NCBI GenBank assembly: GCA_902800625.1
Contig: CADCFG010000034.1
Location: 1 to 45,914 of the forward strand
Length of the DNA: 45,914 nucleotides
Origin: an uncultured Eubacteriales bacterium
GTDB taxonomy: Bacteria; Bacillota; Clostridia; Christensenellales; Aristaeellaceae
Direction of reading: 5' to 3'
Both the position numbers and the translations under genes were made by a program. The notes below the pieces were generated by a model. It did not search any database and was not told where the DNA came from. It saw nothing but the letters and a program-made list of their open reading frames with translations. This document shows, one piece after another, positions 23,796-34,912 of the stretch. Each line of letters begins with the position of its first letter. Position 1 is the stretch's first letter.

Positions 23796-24866
23796 CTACT
23801 CGTCCTTCTTCTTCCCGATCAGCCCGCCGGTCATTTCGCTGACGTTCCGGCCGAACTTATGCCACGCGCCCTTGAATGAACCCGTGGCGGCCAGGCCGTA
23901 TACCACGGCTGCGAGGATGCCCAGCCCCACGACCCAGCCGATGCCCCTGGCTACGCCCCTGCCCGTGGCGCCCTTGCCACCCTCGGCCTTGGCGCTCGCG
24001 CCGTAGAGCACGTTGTCCAGCACCTCTGCGATATAATCCGTGGACGCCTCGGCCTTCTCCTTCTCGATCTCATGGGTGCCGAACTCCAGCAGCAGGGCGT
24101 GCGGGTACAACTCCTGGTTATAATTTCCTTTGCCAATGAAAATATCCTTTATAAGCCCCGGGTATTCCCTGTCGGCCTCCGCCTTGATCTGCTGGGCGAA
24201 GGCCTTGTTTTCGGCGGAATTCTGGTTGTTGCGGCCCACGAACAGCCGCACCTTGCTGATGTCCTCGCCGTCCACCTCCGTCTCGTACTCCTCGGCGGGC
24301 ACGGCGTCCCGGTGGATGTCCAGCAGCGCGTCCGGGTTCTTCTTCAAAAGCTCCTCCGCCGTGCGGCGGGAGCGGGTGTAGGCATCGGCGTCGTGGGGGA
24401 GGAAGGTCTCCCTGGAGTACACCGTCTCGATGCCCCGCTCCTCCAGCGCCGCCTTCAGGCTGTCGCCCACGTCGTAGATGCCCGCGCCTTTCCACTTGCT
24501 GGACGTGCCGTCCTCGGGCACGTAGCTCTCGTCGCTGTGAGTGGAGTACATGGCGATCAGCTTCTTATCGTCCTTTTCCTCGGCGTGGGCGGTGAAGGCG
24601 GCGAAGGCGGCCTGGTCGACCTCCGCGCGGCCCAGGTATTCCGCCGTGGCGGTCATGTTGGCGTCGTCCACCGACACCACCCGGTACCAGCTGTCGTCCC
24701 CGGCGATGTACTCGTCGCCTACGTAGATGCGCCCACCCCGGCGGGTCAGCGCGCTGCCGTCCGGGCCCAGCAGTGTGTACACGCAGTCGCCGTCCATCTC
24801 GGCCCGGGCGGTCGCGGCCAGCAGCGCCAGCAGCGCCAGCGCGCAGGCGGTCAGTCGCCTCATCAT
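23796..24866 (-). CDS. spoIIP: Stage II sporulation protein P (SpoIIP)-like amidase
   Basis: A 356-residue protein with a signal peptide or N-terminal anchor (MMRRLTACALALLALLAA) and a SpoIIP catalytic domain: YSTHSDESY (H110, E113), LLDIHRDAVP (H185) and LLLEFGTHE (E261). SpoIIP cuts peptidoglycan stem peptides and strands during engulfment of the forespore. Unusually, residues about 308-328 form a second hydrophobic helix followed by a basic tail ending KKKDE, so the protein may be anchored at both ends. The start at 24866 overlaps the stop of the upstream membrane-protein gene by ATGA, with GGAGGGAG nearby. A paralogous cell-wall amidase role remains possible. Confidence 0.82.
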   Translation of the reverse strand: MMRRLTACALALLALLAATARAEMDGDCVYTLLGPDGSALTRRGGRIYVGDEYIAGDDSWYRVVSVDDANMTATAEYLGRAEVDQAAFAAFTAHAEEKDDKKLIAMYSTHSDESYVPEDGTSSKWKGAGIYDVGDSLKAALEERGIETVYSRETFLPHDADAYTRSRRTAEELLKKNPDALLDIHRDAVPAEEYETEVDGEDISKVRLFVGRNNQNSAENKAFAQQIKAEADREYPGLIKDIFIGKGNYNQELYPHALLLEFGTHEIEKEKAEASTDYIAEVLDNVLYGASAKAEGGKGATGRGVARGIGWVVGLGILAAVVYGLAATGSFKGAWHKFGRNVSEMTGGLIGKKKDE

Positions 24867-25522
24867 CGCTGCTCCCTCCTGACGAAGTCGCCGTTGACGA
24901 ATTCCCGCGTGGGCTTCTGGCGGCCGCGCTTGATCCGCTCGACGATCTCGCCCACCAGCTCCGCCAGCATCACCGCCAGCAGCCCGGCGAACACGATCAC
25001 GTCGAAGCCGCCCGCGCCGCCCAGCACCAGCCGCTGATTGGCGCCCTGCGAATTGGCGTAGCCCCAGGAAGCCAGGTTCGCCAGCATCACGCCCAGCGTG
25101 CCCGCGATGAACGCGCACCGCCGGGAGCGCCCGAAGACATAGGCGATCAGCCCGCCCGCGACGCCGTAGACGATCACCGGGTCGATGGCCATCTCCGCCG
25201 GGTCCGCCGGCAGCGCCCGTCCCAGCGCGAACACCGCCACGCCCGTCAGAAGCGCCGCGATCACGCTGCGGGCTTTCTCCAGGAACGTGTCCGCCTTGAT
25301 GAACAGGTACACGCACAGCCCCAGCGGGATCAGCGCCCCGCCGATGTTGAAGGCGAAGGTCTGCGTCACGTTGATGTCCGGCAGCAGCCCGCCCGCGATG
25401 ATCAGCGCGATGAACAGGATCGCCTGCTTATCCGTCAGCCGCATCCGGTCCAGCACCCGCTGGCCCGCGCCGAACAGCAGCAGCACCCCCGATACGATCA
25501 ACAGTATAAAACCAATCGACAT
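24863..25522 (-). CDS. Integral membrane protein (DUF1614-like), SpoIIP operon
   Basis: A 219-residue protein with about six to seven membrane segments, a conserved-looking LTDKQAILFIALIIAGGLLP region and a basic cytoplasmic tail (RIKRGRQKPTREFVNGDFVR). It looks like DUF1614, a family of unknown function common in spore formers; the assignment is by appearance only. Translational overlap with the SpoIIP gene suggests a sporulation role. Its ribosome-binding site CGGAGG lies within the 3' arm of a leader hairpin, so translation may be restrained. Confidence 0.65.
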   Translation of the reverse strand: MSIGFILLIVSGVLLLFGAGQRVLDRMRLTDKQAILFIALIIAGGLLPDINVTQTFAFNIGGALIPLGLCVYLFIKADTFLEKARSVIAALLTGVAVFALGRALPADPAEMAIDPVIVYGVAGGLIAYVFGRSRRCAFIAGTLGVMLANLASWGYANSQGANQRLVLGGAGGFDVIVFAGLLAVMLAELVGEIVERIKRGRQKPTREFVNGDFVRREQR

Positions 25523-25528
25523 GAAAAC

Positions 25529-25567
25529 ACCTCCGAATCAAGTCTCGCTTGGATTTGGTTCGGAGGT
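25529..25567 (-). promoter_or_regulatory. Leader hairpin covering the ribosome-binding site of the SpoIIP operon
   Basis: On the minus-strand transcript ACCTCCGAA (25567-25559) pairs perfectly with TTCGGAGGT (25537-25529), with an inner CAAG/CTTG pair. The 3' arm contains the CGGAGG ribosome-binding site for the gene starting at 25522. The pairing would hide it until opened. Confidence 0.65.
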
Positions 25568-25650
25568 AGTATTGACCAGGGATGGGAGAATTATGAATGA
25601 GGGTGGAGTGAGGAGAGTGGAGTTGAGAATGCCGCTGCCGCGAGGCAGAA

Positions 25651-25692
25651 GCTTCCCCGCCGCAGCGGGGAAGTGGCGCGCAGAGCCGATGG
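25651..25692 (+). repeat. Dispersed palindromic repeat, copy 2
   Basis: Hairpin CTTCCCCGC/GCGGGGAAG followed by TGGCGCGCAGAGCCGATGGG, matching copy 1 (1924-1968) and, inverted, copy 3 (26381-26420). It lies in the 240-base gap between the SpoIIP operon and the small acidic gene; I see no gene in that gap. Confidence 0.55.
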
Positions 25693-25761
25693 GATGCCCA
25701 TGCGACAGTAATATATGAAATGAGAACCGTCCCTGAAACGCGCTATCTTGAAGGTGATGAG

Positions 25762-25965
25762 TCAATAATCATCCTCGTCGTTCCATACTTCAATTACCGG
25801 TTCCTCATCATTCACATCTTCGCCGTTCCAAGAAAGCATTGAATTGCCAAGATGCGTGCAGCTGATTTCATATGAAGCCGCATCAAAGGCTTCCTGTTCA
25901 GAATCAAACTCGCCATCAACATCTATGGTTTCGTTATTCCAGACTAAGCGTGCTTTCCAACTCAT
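25762..25965 (-). CDS. Small acidic protein of unknown function
   Basis: A 67-residue protein, strongly acidic (C-terminus EDVNDEEPVIEVWNDEDDY), with aromatic-rich beta-like sequence (MSWKARLVWNNETIDVDGEF) and no signal peptide or membrane segment. I do not recognise the family. AGGAGG stands 7 bases before the ATG at 25965, so translation is likely. The local base composition is clearly more AT-rich than the surroundings, suggesting recent arrival. It is divergent from an XRE regulator across palindromic sites that probably control both. It could be a partner, anti-repressor or toxin-antitoxin component, but nothing proves this. Confidence 0.65.
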   Translation of the reverse strand: MSWKARLVWNNETIDVDGEFDSEQEAFDAASYEISCTHLGNSMLSWNGEDVNDEEPVIEVWNDEDDY

Positions 25966-25990
25966 ATTGTATCCTCCTATATGTTGTTGA

Positions 25991-26040
25991 AAATACAACG
26001 TATGTTGTATTTCAAGAGGATTATACAACATATGATGTAT
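25991..26040. promoter_or_regulatory. Palindromic operators between the small gene and the XRE regulator
   Basis: A perfect 22-bp palindrome spans 25991-26012 (AAATACAAC, centre GTAT, GTTGTATTT). A related imperfect 18-bp palindrome spans 26023-26040 (ATACAACAT/ATGATGTAT). Both share the ATACAAC half-site, as expected for binding of a dimeric XRE repressor. Confidence 0.75.
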
Positions 26041-26084
26041 CATGTCAACATAAACCTTTAGGATTTCCATTTTCGGAGGGTACG

Positions 26085-26333
26085 ATGCATTATCCCCGTT
26101 TGCGCGACCTGAGGGAGGACAGCGATCTGACGCAGGATCAGCTGGTGGCGGCCCTCGGGATGCACAAAACCACATACACGAACTATGAGCAGGGCAAGCG
26201 GGAGATACCGTTTGCTCTGGTGATTCGGTTGGCGGAGTTTTACAACGTGTCCATCAACTATATTGCGGGGATCGAAAAGCGGCCCACGCCGCTGCGTGAA
26301 AACTGCCCCTGCCGCTGGCGGGGAGAGAAGTAG
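26085..26333 (+). CDS. XRE-family helix-turn-helix regulator
   Basis: An 82-residue DNA-binding protein consisting almost entirely of a Cro/C1-type helix-turn-helix: LRDLREDSDLTQDQLVAALG, then HKTTYTNYEQGKREIPFALV and IRLAEFYNVSINYIAG. CGGAGGG lies just before ATG 26085. It is divergent from the 67-residue acidic gene, with palindromic ATACAAC/GTTGTAT sites between them, so it most likely represses its own promoter and that of its neighbour. The short C-terminal tail (TPLRENCPCRWRGEK) may come partly from the repeat-rich DNA beyond. The inducing signal is unknown. Confidence 0.85.
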   Translation: MHYPRLRDLREDSDLTQDQLVAALGMHKTTYTNYEQGKREIPFALVIRLAEFYNVSINYIAGIEKRPTPLRENCPCRWRGEK

Positions 26334-26380
26334 AACCTGTCGCGCGTGCGGCGGGTTTCACTTTTTTAAGGGAATGAGGT

Positions 26381-26420
26381 GCCCATCGGCGCTGCGCGCC
26401 ACCTCCCATGGAAGGGGAGG
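26381..26420 (-). repeat. Dispersed palindromic repeat, copy 3 (inverted)
   Basis: Read on the minus strand it gives GGAGGTGGCGCGCAGCGCCG followed by ATGGGC, the same core as copies 1 and 2 on the plus strand. It is bounded by the short pair CCTCCC/GGGGAGG. Confidence 0.5.
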
Positions 26421-26491
26421 CAAGGGGAAACGACCTCTTTCGACCTCACTGCGTTCGGCCACCTTCCCCACCGGGGGGAAGGCTTCTGGCA

Positions 26492-26748
26492 GGCGGCGCA
26501 ACGCCGCCCCTACATGGGACAAACGAAAATCCCCTGTCCTTGAATCTAAGGGGCAGGGGATTGATGACAGGAAGCACGGCAGCGAATGGGATTGAGCGCC
26601 CTGCGCTCAAGGCGGCAGCAAATGGGGTTGAGCACCCTGCGCTCAAGGCGGGCGGCGCAACGCCGCCCCTACATGGGACAAACGATAATTCCCCGCGCTG
26701 GAATCAGTGGCGCGGGGAATTGATAACAGGAAGCGCGGCAGCAAATGT
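26492..26748. repeat. Twin ~98-bp elements with covarying hairpins, separated by a small tandem repeat
   Basis: Copy A (26492-26590) and copy B (26651-26748) share the GGCGGCGCAACGCCGCCCC start, TACATGGGACAAACGA, and the CAGGAAGC-CGGCAGC-AATG end. Between them each has a long hairpin whose arms differ: 26528-26539 with 26551-26562 in A (AATCCCCTG type), and 26687-26698 with 26710-26721 in B (AATTCCCCGCGC, perfect). The space between holds two TTGAGC-GCTCAA mini-hairpins. No gene is visible in this 420-base gap. Copy B may also act as a terminator for the MATE gene. Confidence 0.85.
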
Positions 26749-26756
26749 CAGAGCAT

Positions 26757-28139
26757 TCAATGCGCCCCTTCGGGAAGCGGCTCGATCACGTTTTTATACA
26801 GCCGCCGGAACAGGATGAGCGTGGTGATCAGCGAGGCGATCTCGGCGATGGGGAAGGACAGCCACACCAGCCAGTCGATGCCGGTGTTCATGCCGATGCG
26901 GGCCAGGATGTAGGCAGAGGGCAGCAGCACCACCAGCTGGCGGGCGAAGGACACGATCATGGAATAGGTGCCGTACCCCAGGGCCTGGAACACCGAGCCC
27001 ATGGCGATGCACACGCCCGCGAACAGGAACGTGGAGCCGATGATGCGGATGGCCGGGATGCCCACGCGCAGCATCTCCTCCGAGGCGTTGAAGATTTTGA
27101 GCAGCGGGCCGGGGATCAGCGTGAAGGCCAGCAGGCCCAGGAAGATATAGCTGGCGGCGAAGATGATGGCCATCTTCACGGCCTCCATCATGCGGCGGCG
27201 GTTGCGTGCGCCGTAGTTGTAGGCCACGATGGGGATGATACCGTTGTTCAGGCCGAACACCGGCATGAACACGAAGCTGTTCAGCTTGAAGTACACGCCG
27301 AATACCGTGGCGGACAGCTCCTGGGCGGCGGTGTAGGTGATGAGGATCAGGTTCATGCCGAAGGTCATGATGGAGCCGATGGCCATCATCAGGATCGACG
27401 GCACGCCGATGGCGTAGATGCGGCCGATGATTTTGAAATCCGGCCGGAACTTCGCCAGGTTCAGCTTCACGTCGTCGTTCTTGATGTGGTTCAGCGTCAC
27501 CGCCAGGATGAAGGCCGCGATCTGGCCGATCACCGTGGCGATGGCCGCGCCACGGGCGCCCTGGTTGAGCGTGAAGATGAAGATGGGGTCCAGGATGATG
27601 TTGATGATGGCGCCGATGCCCTGGGTGAACATGGTGTACAGGGTGCGGCCCGTGGACTGCATCAGCCGCTCGAACATGATCTGGCCGAACACGCCGAAGC
27701 TGAAGCAGCAGATCACCGTCAGGTAGTCCACGCCGTGGCTGACGATGTTCTGGATGCCCGTCTGGGCCGAGAAGAACGCCCGCACGCCGAACAGGCCGAA
27801 CAGCAGGAACACGGCGTAGCCCACCAGGGCCAGGAACACGCCGTTTTCGGCGATCCGGTTGGCCAGCTCCGGCTTCTTTTCGCCCAGCGCCCGGCTCAGC
27901 AGCGCGTTCACGCCCACCGCCGTGCCTGTGGCGAAGCCGATCAGCAGGTTCTGCACCGGGAAGGCCAGCGACACTGCCGTCAGCGCGTCCTGCTCGAAGC
28001 GGGCGACGAAATAGCTGTCCACCACGTTGTACAGCGCCTGCACCAGCATGGACAGGATCATCGGCAGCGACATGTTCAATATCAGCTTCGGAATGGGCAT
28101 GACGCCCATCTTGTTCTCAGCAGGGGCGGTATTTTGCAT
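26757..28139 (-). CDS. MATE family multidrug/metabolite efflux transporter
   Basis: A 460-residue membrane protein with 12 predicted helices in two similar halves. Near the N-terminus it has the MATE pattern LPMILSMLVQALYNVVDSYFVA, with further matches at LAFPVQNLLIGFATGTAVG and, in the second half, IGVPSILMMAIGSIMTFGMN. MATE proteins export cationic compounds or metabolites using sodium or proton gradients; the substrate is not predictable. The start is ATG 28139, with AAGGAG 8 bases upstream; an in-frame GTG at 28148 overlaps that site and is rejected. It lies downstream of the glycosyltransferase on the same strand but is separated by a terminator. Confidence 0.92.
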   Translation of the reverse strand: MQNTAPAENKMGVMPIPKLILNMSLPMILSMLVQALYNVVDSYFVARFEQDALTAVSLAFPVQNLLIGFATGTAVGVNALLSRALGEKKPELANRIAENGVFLALVGYAVFLLFGLFGVRAFFSAQTGIQNIVSHGVDYLTVICCFSFGVFGQIMFERLMQSTGRTLYTMFTQGIGAIINIILDPIFIFTLNQGARGAAIATVIGQIAAFILAVTLNHIKNDDVKLNLAKFRPDFKIIGRIYAIGVPSILMMAIGSIMTFGMNLILITYTAAQELSATVFGVYFKLNSFVFMPVFGLNNGIIPIVAYNYGARNRRRMMEAVKMAIIFAASYIFLGLLAFTLIPGPLLKIFNASEEMLRVGIPAIRIIGSTFLFAGVCIAMGSVFQALGYGTYSMIVSFARQLVVLLPSAYILARIGMNTGIDWLVWLSFPIAEIASLITTLILFRRLYKNVIEPLPEGAH

Positions 28140-28165
28140 GGGGGACACTCCTTCGGGGTAGATTC

Positions 28166-28193
28166 GTCAAAAAGCCTTCCCCTAAGGGAAGGC
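28166..28193 (-). terminator. Terminator after the glycosyltransferase gene
   Basis: On the minus strand GCCTTCCC pairs with GGGAAGGC (28193-28186 and 28181-28174) and is followed by TTTTTG. Confidence 0.8.
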
Positions 28194-28201
28194 GCTCGGG
28201 G

Positions 28202-29224
28202 TCAGTTGAACTTGAATATCCTTTGCAGGATATAGTAGATGCGCACGCAGATCCAGCGCCCGGGCCGCCCCGGCAGCAGGAAGAACACGTTGGCGCTCCA
28301 ATAGCGCAGCCGGCGATAGGTGGCCGGGTGGTTGTCCTTCAGCCAGGCCCACAGGTCGTCCGCCTTCTGCAAATGTTCCGGCGTGCCGGAAATCCACAGG
28401 AAGATGGTGGTGATCATCATCATGATGGACAGGTAGTGGGTCAGGTAGTTCGCCAGCCGCTTGTTACTGCGCTTGATGGTGTCCAGGTCGTGGGAATCGG
28501 CCAGGATCTTGACCACGCGGATGTGCTGGTCGATGCGCTTGATCATGTTTTCCTCGGTCACGGACTGGTCCGCGCGGCCGATGAAATAGCGGTACAGGTC
28601 CACGTCCAGGTAGTACAACGTCTTTACCGCCGGCAGCGGCTGGTAGACGAATATGTTGTCCACGTAGAACGTGTGCTTGGGCAGCTCCAGCCCCGTGCGG
28701 CGCAGCACGTCCGTGCGATAGACCACGCAGTGCATGGTGATGAACTGGCCGGCGTTCAGCTTGCCCAGCTCGTCCCAGCCGAACACCCTGCCGATGGGAA
28801 ACACCTTGCGGTAGCGCATGAACTTCTGGGTGTTGTCGGTGACGTGCTCATAGACGTAGTTGCACAGGATCAGATCCAGCGGCGTCTCCATCTTCACGGC
28901 CTCGCGCAGCAGCTCCATCAGCTTCTGCAGCGCCTCGCCGTCCAGCCAATCGTCGCTGTCCACCACCTTGAAGTACGCGCCGGCGGCATTGCGGATGCCC
29001 TGGTTCACGCCCTCGCCGTGGCCGCCGTTCTCCTGGTGAATGACCCGGATCATGTCCGGGTATTCCGCGGCATAGCGGTCGGCAATGGCGCCGGTGTCGT
29101 CGGTGGAGCCGTCGTCCACCAGTATGATCTCCGCCTCGCTCCCCGCCGGCAGCAGCGAATGGATGCACTTGTCCATGTACGCCTGGGAGTTGTAGCAGGG
29201 AACGGTAAATGTAATCAGCTTCAA
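28202..29224 (-). CDS. Glycosyltransferase family 2
   Basis: A 340-residue GT-A glycosyltransferase: [15 protein letters not shown] at the start, [10 protein letters not shown] (D37-D38) for the nucleotide sugar, and VVDSDDW (DxD-type metal site near 89-91). The C-terminal 100 residues are basic with hydrophobic stretches, possibly membrane-associated. It transfers a sugar from a nucleotide-sugar donor, probably to a cell-surface glycan; donor and acceptor are unknown. The start is TTG at 29224, with GGAGG exactly 8 bases upstream; the in-frame codons further upstream lack a site. It is a single gene, divergent from asnS. Confidence 0.88.
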   Translation of the reverse strand: MKLITFTVPCYNSQAYMDKCIHSLLPAGSEAEIILVDDGSTDDTGAIADRYAAEYPDMIRVIHQENGGHGEGVNQGIRNAAGAYFKVVDSDDWLDGEALQKLMELLREAVKMETPLDLILCNYVYEHVTDNTQKFMRYRKVFPIGRVFGWDELGKLNAGQFITMHCVVYRTDVLRRTGLELPKHTFYVDNIFVYQPLPAVKTLYYLDVDLYRYFIGRADQSVTEENMIKRIDQHIRVVKILADSHDLDTIKRSNKRLANYLTHYLSIMMMITTIFLWISGTPEHLQKADDLWAWLKDNHPATYRRLRYWSANVFFLLPGRPGRWICVRIYYILQRIFKFN

Positions 29225-29393
29225 TGAAGCCGCCTCCAATAATGCATAGTCGTCCAAGTATTAATCCTATTCTATCACCAAATGCCCCCTTTGAAAAGGT
29301 ATTCCGTGTCAAGATTGCAGGAACGCTTGCACATTTCGTGTTAACTTGCCATGAAAACGGCAGGCCATGGCGGCGTCGCAAGGCGCAGGCCCC

Positions 29394-29421
29394 TTTACAC
29401 TTAACATTGATTCGCTATAAT
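29394..29421 (+). promoter_or_regulatory. Sigma-A promoter for asnS
   Basis: TTTACA (29394-29399), a 16-base spacer and a perfect TATAAT (29416-29421), 43 bases before the asnS ATG. I see no T-box in this short leader. Confidence 0.75.
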
Positions 29422-29463
29422 AGGGAAAAACTATTCAAAACGCACTCGAAAGAGGGATTTGAC

Positions 29464-30861
29464 ATGGCACAGTATCTGATCAAGGATTTGTACACGAACA
29501 TGCCCGCGGCGGACGTTCAAGGCGTGAAGGTGAGCGGCTGGGTGCGCACGATGCGCGAGAGCAAGACCTTCGCCTTCGTGGAGCTGAACGACGGCACGTA
29601 TTTCAAGAACCTGCAGATCATCCTGGAGGCGGACAAGCTGCCCGGCTATGCCGAGCTGGTGAAGCGCATCACCACCGGTGCGGCCATCGAGGCCGAGGGC
29701 ACGCTGGCGCTGACGCCGGAGATGAAGCAGCCCTTTGAGCTGAAGGCGGAGAGCATCACCGTGGTGGGCGAGAGCCCGTCGGATTATCCGCTGCAGAAGA
29801 AGCGCCACACGCTGGAGTATCTGCGCACGATCCAGCACCTGCGCCCCCGGGCCAACCTGTTCCAGTGCGCGTTCCGCGTGCGCAGCGTGGCGGCCCAGGC
29901 CATCCACCGCTTCTTCCACGACAAGGGCTATGTGTATGTGCACACCCCGCTGATCACCGGCAGCGACTGCGAAGGCGCGGGCGAGATGTTCCGCGTGTCC
30001 ACGCTGGACCCGGACGCCCTGCCGCTGGACGAGCACGGCAAGACCGATTTCAGCAAGGACTTCTTCGGCAAGCCCGTGTCGCTGACGGTCTCCGGCCAGC
30101 TGAACGCCGAGATCTTCGCCATGGCCTTCCGCAACGTGTACACCTTCGGGCCCACCTTCCGTGCGGAGGAGAGCTACACGCCCCGCCACGCCGCGGAGTT
30201 CTGGATGATCGAGCCGGAGATCGCCTTCGCGGACCTGTCCATCGACATGGACCTGCAGGAGGAGATGGTGAAGTACATCATCGCCGCGGTGCTGGAGGAG
30301 TGCCCGGAGGAGATGAACTTCCTGAACAGCTTTGTGGACAAGGGGCTGATCGAGAGGCTGCAGTTCGTGCGGGACAGCGAATTCGTGCGCTGCACCTACA
30401 CCGACGCTATCGACATCCTCAAGAAGTCCGGCGAACAGTTCGAGTATCCCATCGAATGGGGCAGCGACCTGCAGACCGAGCACGAGCGGTACCTGACCGA
30501 AAAGCACTTCGGCAAGCCCGTGTTCGTCACCGACTGGCCCAAGGAGATCAAGGCCTTCTATATGCGCATGAACGACGACGGTAAGACCGTGGCGGCGGCC
30601 GACCTGCTGGTGCCCGCCGTGGGTGAGCTTTGCGGCGGCAGCCAGCGCGAGGAGCGCTACGACGTGCTGAAGGCGCGCATCGAGGAGCTGGGCATGAACC
30701 CGGAAGACTACTGGTGGTACCTGGAACTGCGCAAGTATGGCACCGCCGAGCACGCCGGCTTCGGCATGGGCTTCGAGCGCATGATCATGTACCTTACCGG
30801 CATCGCCAACATCCGCGACGTGCTGCCCTTCCCGCGCACCACGGGCAACGCGGATTTCTGA
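29464..30861 (+). CDS. asnS: Asparaginyl-tRNA synthetase
   Basis: A 465-residue class IIb aminoacyl-tRNA synthetase. Residues 1-110 are the OB-fold anticodon-binding domain ([20 protein letters not shown]). The catalytic core has motif 2 ([26 protein letters not shown]) split here as [11 protein letters not shown] and [12 protein letters not shown], and motif 3 ([20 protein letters not shown]) ending the chain with RDVLPFPRT. The AsnS rather than AspS identity rests on the [10 protein letters not shown] and [12 protein letters not shown] signatures. It charges tRNA-Asn with asparagine. The start at 29464 has AGAGGG upstream. Length matches the family. It is monocistronic, with its own promoter. 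Confidence 0.95.
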   Translation: MAQYLIKDLYTNMPAADVQGVKVSGWVRTMRESKTFAFVELNDGTYFKNLQIILEADKLPGYAELVKRITTGAAIEAEGTLALTPEMKQPFELKAESITVVGESPSDYPLQKKRHTLEYLRTIQHLRPRANLFQCAFRVRSVAAQAIHRFFHDKGYVYVHTPLITGSDCEGAGEMFRVSTLDPDALPLDEHGKTDFSKDFFGKPVSLTVSGQLNAEIFAMAFRNVYTFGPTFRAEESYTPRHAAEFWMIEPEIAFADLSIDMDLQEEMVKYIIAAVLEECPEEMNFLNSFVDKGLIERLQFVRDSEFVRCTYTDAIDILKKSGEQFEYPIEWGSDLQTEHERYLTEKHFGKPVFVTDWPKEIKAFYMRMNDDGKTVAAADLLVPAVGELCGGSQREERYDVLKARIEELGMNPEDYWWYLELRKYGTAEHAGFGMGFERMIMYLTGIANIRDVLPFPRTTGNADF

Positions 30862-30880
30862 TCGGCCCGGTTCATAGAGA

Positions 30881-31008
30881 CGCGGGGGCGGCGTTGCGCT
30901 GCCCCTGCGATCGTATGATGCTGTGTGATGGACGGTTGTCGCGACAGATACCGCGCGCCGTGTCATTGCGAGGAGGCCGGGACGCAGTCCCGACCGACGT
31001 GGCAATTC
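30881..31008. repeat. Hairpin after asnS plus a half-copy of the inverted-repeat element
   Basis: A 12-bp stem with two G-T pairs lies at 30881-30892/30898-30909, without a T run. At 30962-31008 the blocks GTCATTGCGAGGAGG and CCGACGTGGCAATT reproduce one half of the element at 23641-23773. No gene is seen in this 209-base gap. Confidence 0.6.
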
Positions 31009-31070
31009 GGGTATACCCTTGACGGGCCCATGGTTATAATACGAAAAAGTCTTGGTGGAGGTCTCTGTCC

Positions 31071-31544
31071 ATGCGCAAGCTCACGGCCCTGTTGATTATG
31101 GCGTTGGCGCTGCTGGCGGGTTTTACCGGCTGGTTCTACGTGGGCGGCACGCTGCGCGCGCAGGTGGCCATACAGACCGCAAAGGCGTCGGACTATCCCG
31201 AGGCCTATGGGGCCATCCGCAGCCTGATGGCCAGCGGCTCCGCGCCCCAGACCTTCACCGCCACCGAGCTGCCGGAGGATCCCACGGGCTTCACGCTGGT
31301 GGACGCCAGGATCACCCTGAGCAACCGGGGGCTTTTCCCGGCGGAGTGGCTGGACATCCGCGCCGAGGCCGCCCCGGGGGACATCGCCGTCTACGCGCTC
31401 ACCGGCGAGGGCAGCGACGTGCCCGCCCGGGACAGCGCCACGGTGAACCTGAAGTGGATCACCACCGCCCCTGCCGACGCCGAGCGCATGATACGGATAC
31501 AGTACTACGTGCACGGCATGAAGCGGGAGATCACGGTGAGGTAG
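31071..31544 (+). CDS. Small membrane-anchored extracytoplasmic protein, unknown function
   Basis: A 157-residue protein: one N-terminal helix (MRKLTALLIMALALLAGFTG, uncleaved anchor or signal) and a soluble outer domain of about 125 residues with beta-like sequence (GFTLVDARITLSNRGLFPAE, then VNLKWITTAP). I do not recognise the family. GGTGGAGG lies upstream of the ATG, and a TATAAT (31035-31040) stands 30 bases before, though without a well-spaced -35. The long hairpin at 31581 would end its message. It is a lone gene between asnS and the beta-galactosidase, so context says little about its job. Confidence 0.65.
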   Translation: MRKLTALLIMALALLAGFTGWFYVGGTLRAQVAIQTAKASDYPEAYGAIRSLMASGSAPQTFTATELPEDPTGFTLVDARITLSNRGLFPAEWLDIRAEAAPGDIAVYALTGEGSDVPARDSATVNLKWITTAPADAERMIRIQYYVHGMKREITVR

Positions 31545-31580
31545 GAATAGAGAAAAAGAATTGTGCTTCTCGCATGATTT

Positions 31581-31622
31581 GCACCAAGGCGACAAACCCT
31601 AACAGGTTTGTCGCCTTGGTGC
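31581..31622 (+). terminator. Perfect 18-bp hairpin, probable terminator
   Basis: GCACCAAGGCGACAAACC (31581-31598) pairs perfectly with 31605-31622 around CTAACA, followed by TTGATTTG. The weak T run leaves open that it is a repeat element rather than a terminator. Confidence 0.6.
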
Positions 31623-31625
31623 TTG

Positions 31626-31725
31626 ATTTGAATTGCGCTTTACCCATGCACCGAAGGCGCAATTCAAGCCCGAGGGGCAAGCCATGGCCGTCAGGCCAAT
31701 TCACACGCCGAAGGTGCAATTCATT
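31626..31725. repeat. Short inverted AATTGCGC-type repeats
   Basis: GAATTGCGC pairs with GCGCAATTC about 18 bases later, and the motif recurs as CAATTCACACGCCGAAGGTG and GCAATTCATT. The stretch between two long hairpins is therefore built from small palindromes and carries no gene. Confidence 0.5.
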
Positions 31726-31761
31726 GGGGCTGTCTCAAAACACAGGTTTTGAGACAGCCCC
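31726..31761. terminator. Perfect 16-bp hairpin at the 3' end of the beta-galactosidase gene
   Basis: GGGGCTGTCTCAAAAC (31726-31741) pairs perfectly with 31746-31761 around ACAG, followed on the plus strand by ATTTTCC. It lies 7 bases beyond the beta-galactosidase stop, so it can serve both converging transcripts. Confidence 0.65.
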
Positions 31762-31768
31762 ATTTTCC

Positions 31769-34912
<3,144 letters not shown>

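Noticed and set aside
25762..26333. Proven toxin-antitoxin system
   Set aside because: The layout would fit, but the 67-residue protein matches no toxin or antitoxin I know; kept as an open possibility in the findings only.
26745..28235. Long open frame antisense to the MATE gene
   Set aside because: The His/Asp/Gly-rich low-complexity translation mirrors the MATE codons; there is no ribosome-binding site or family.
29225..29463. T-box or other riboswitch ahead of asnS
   Set aside because: The leader after the promoter is only about 35 bases and has no T-box sequence or terminator hairpin.
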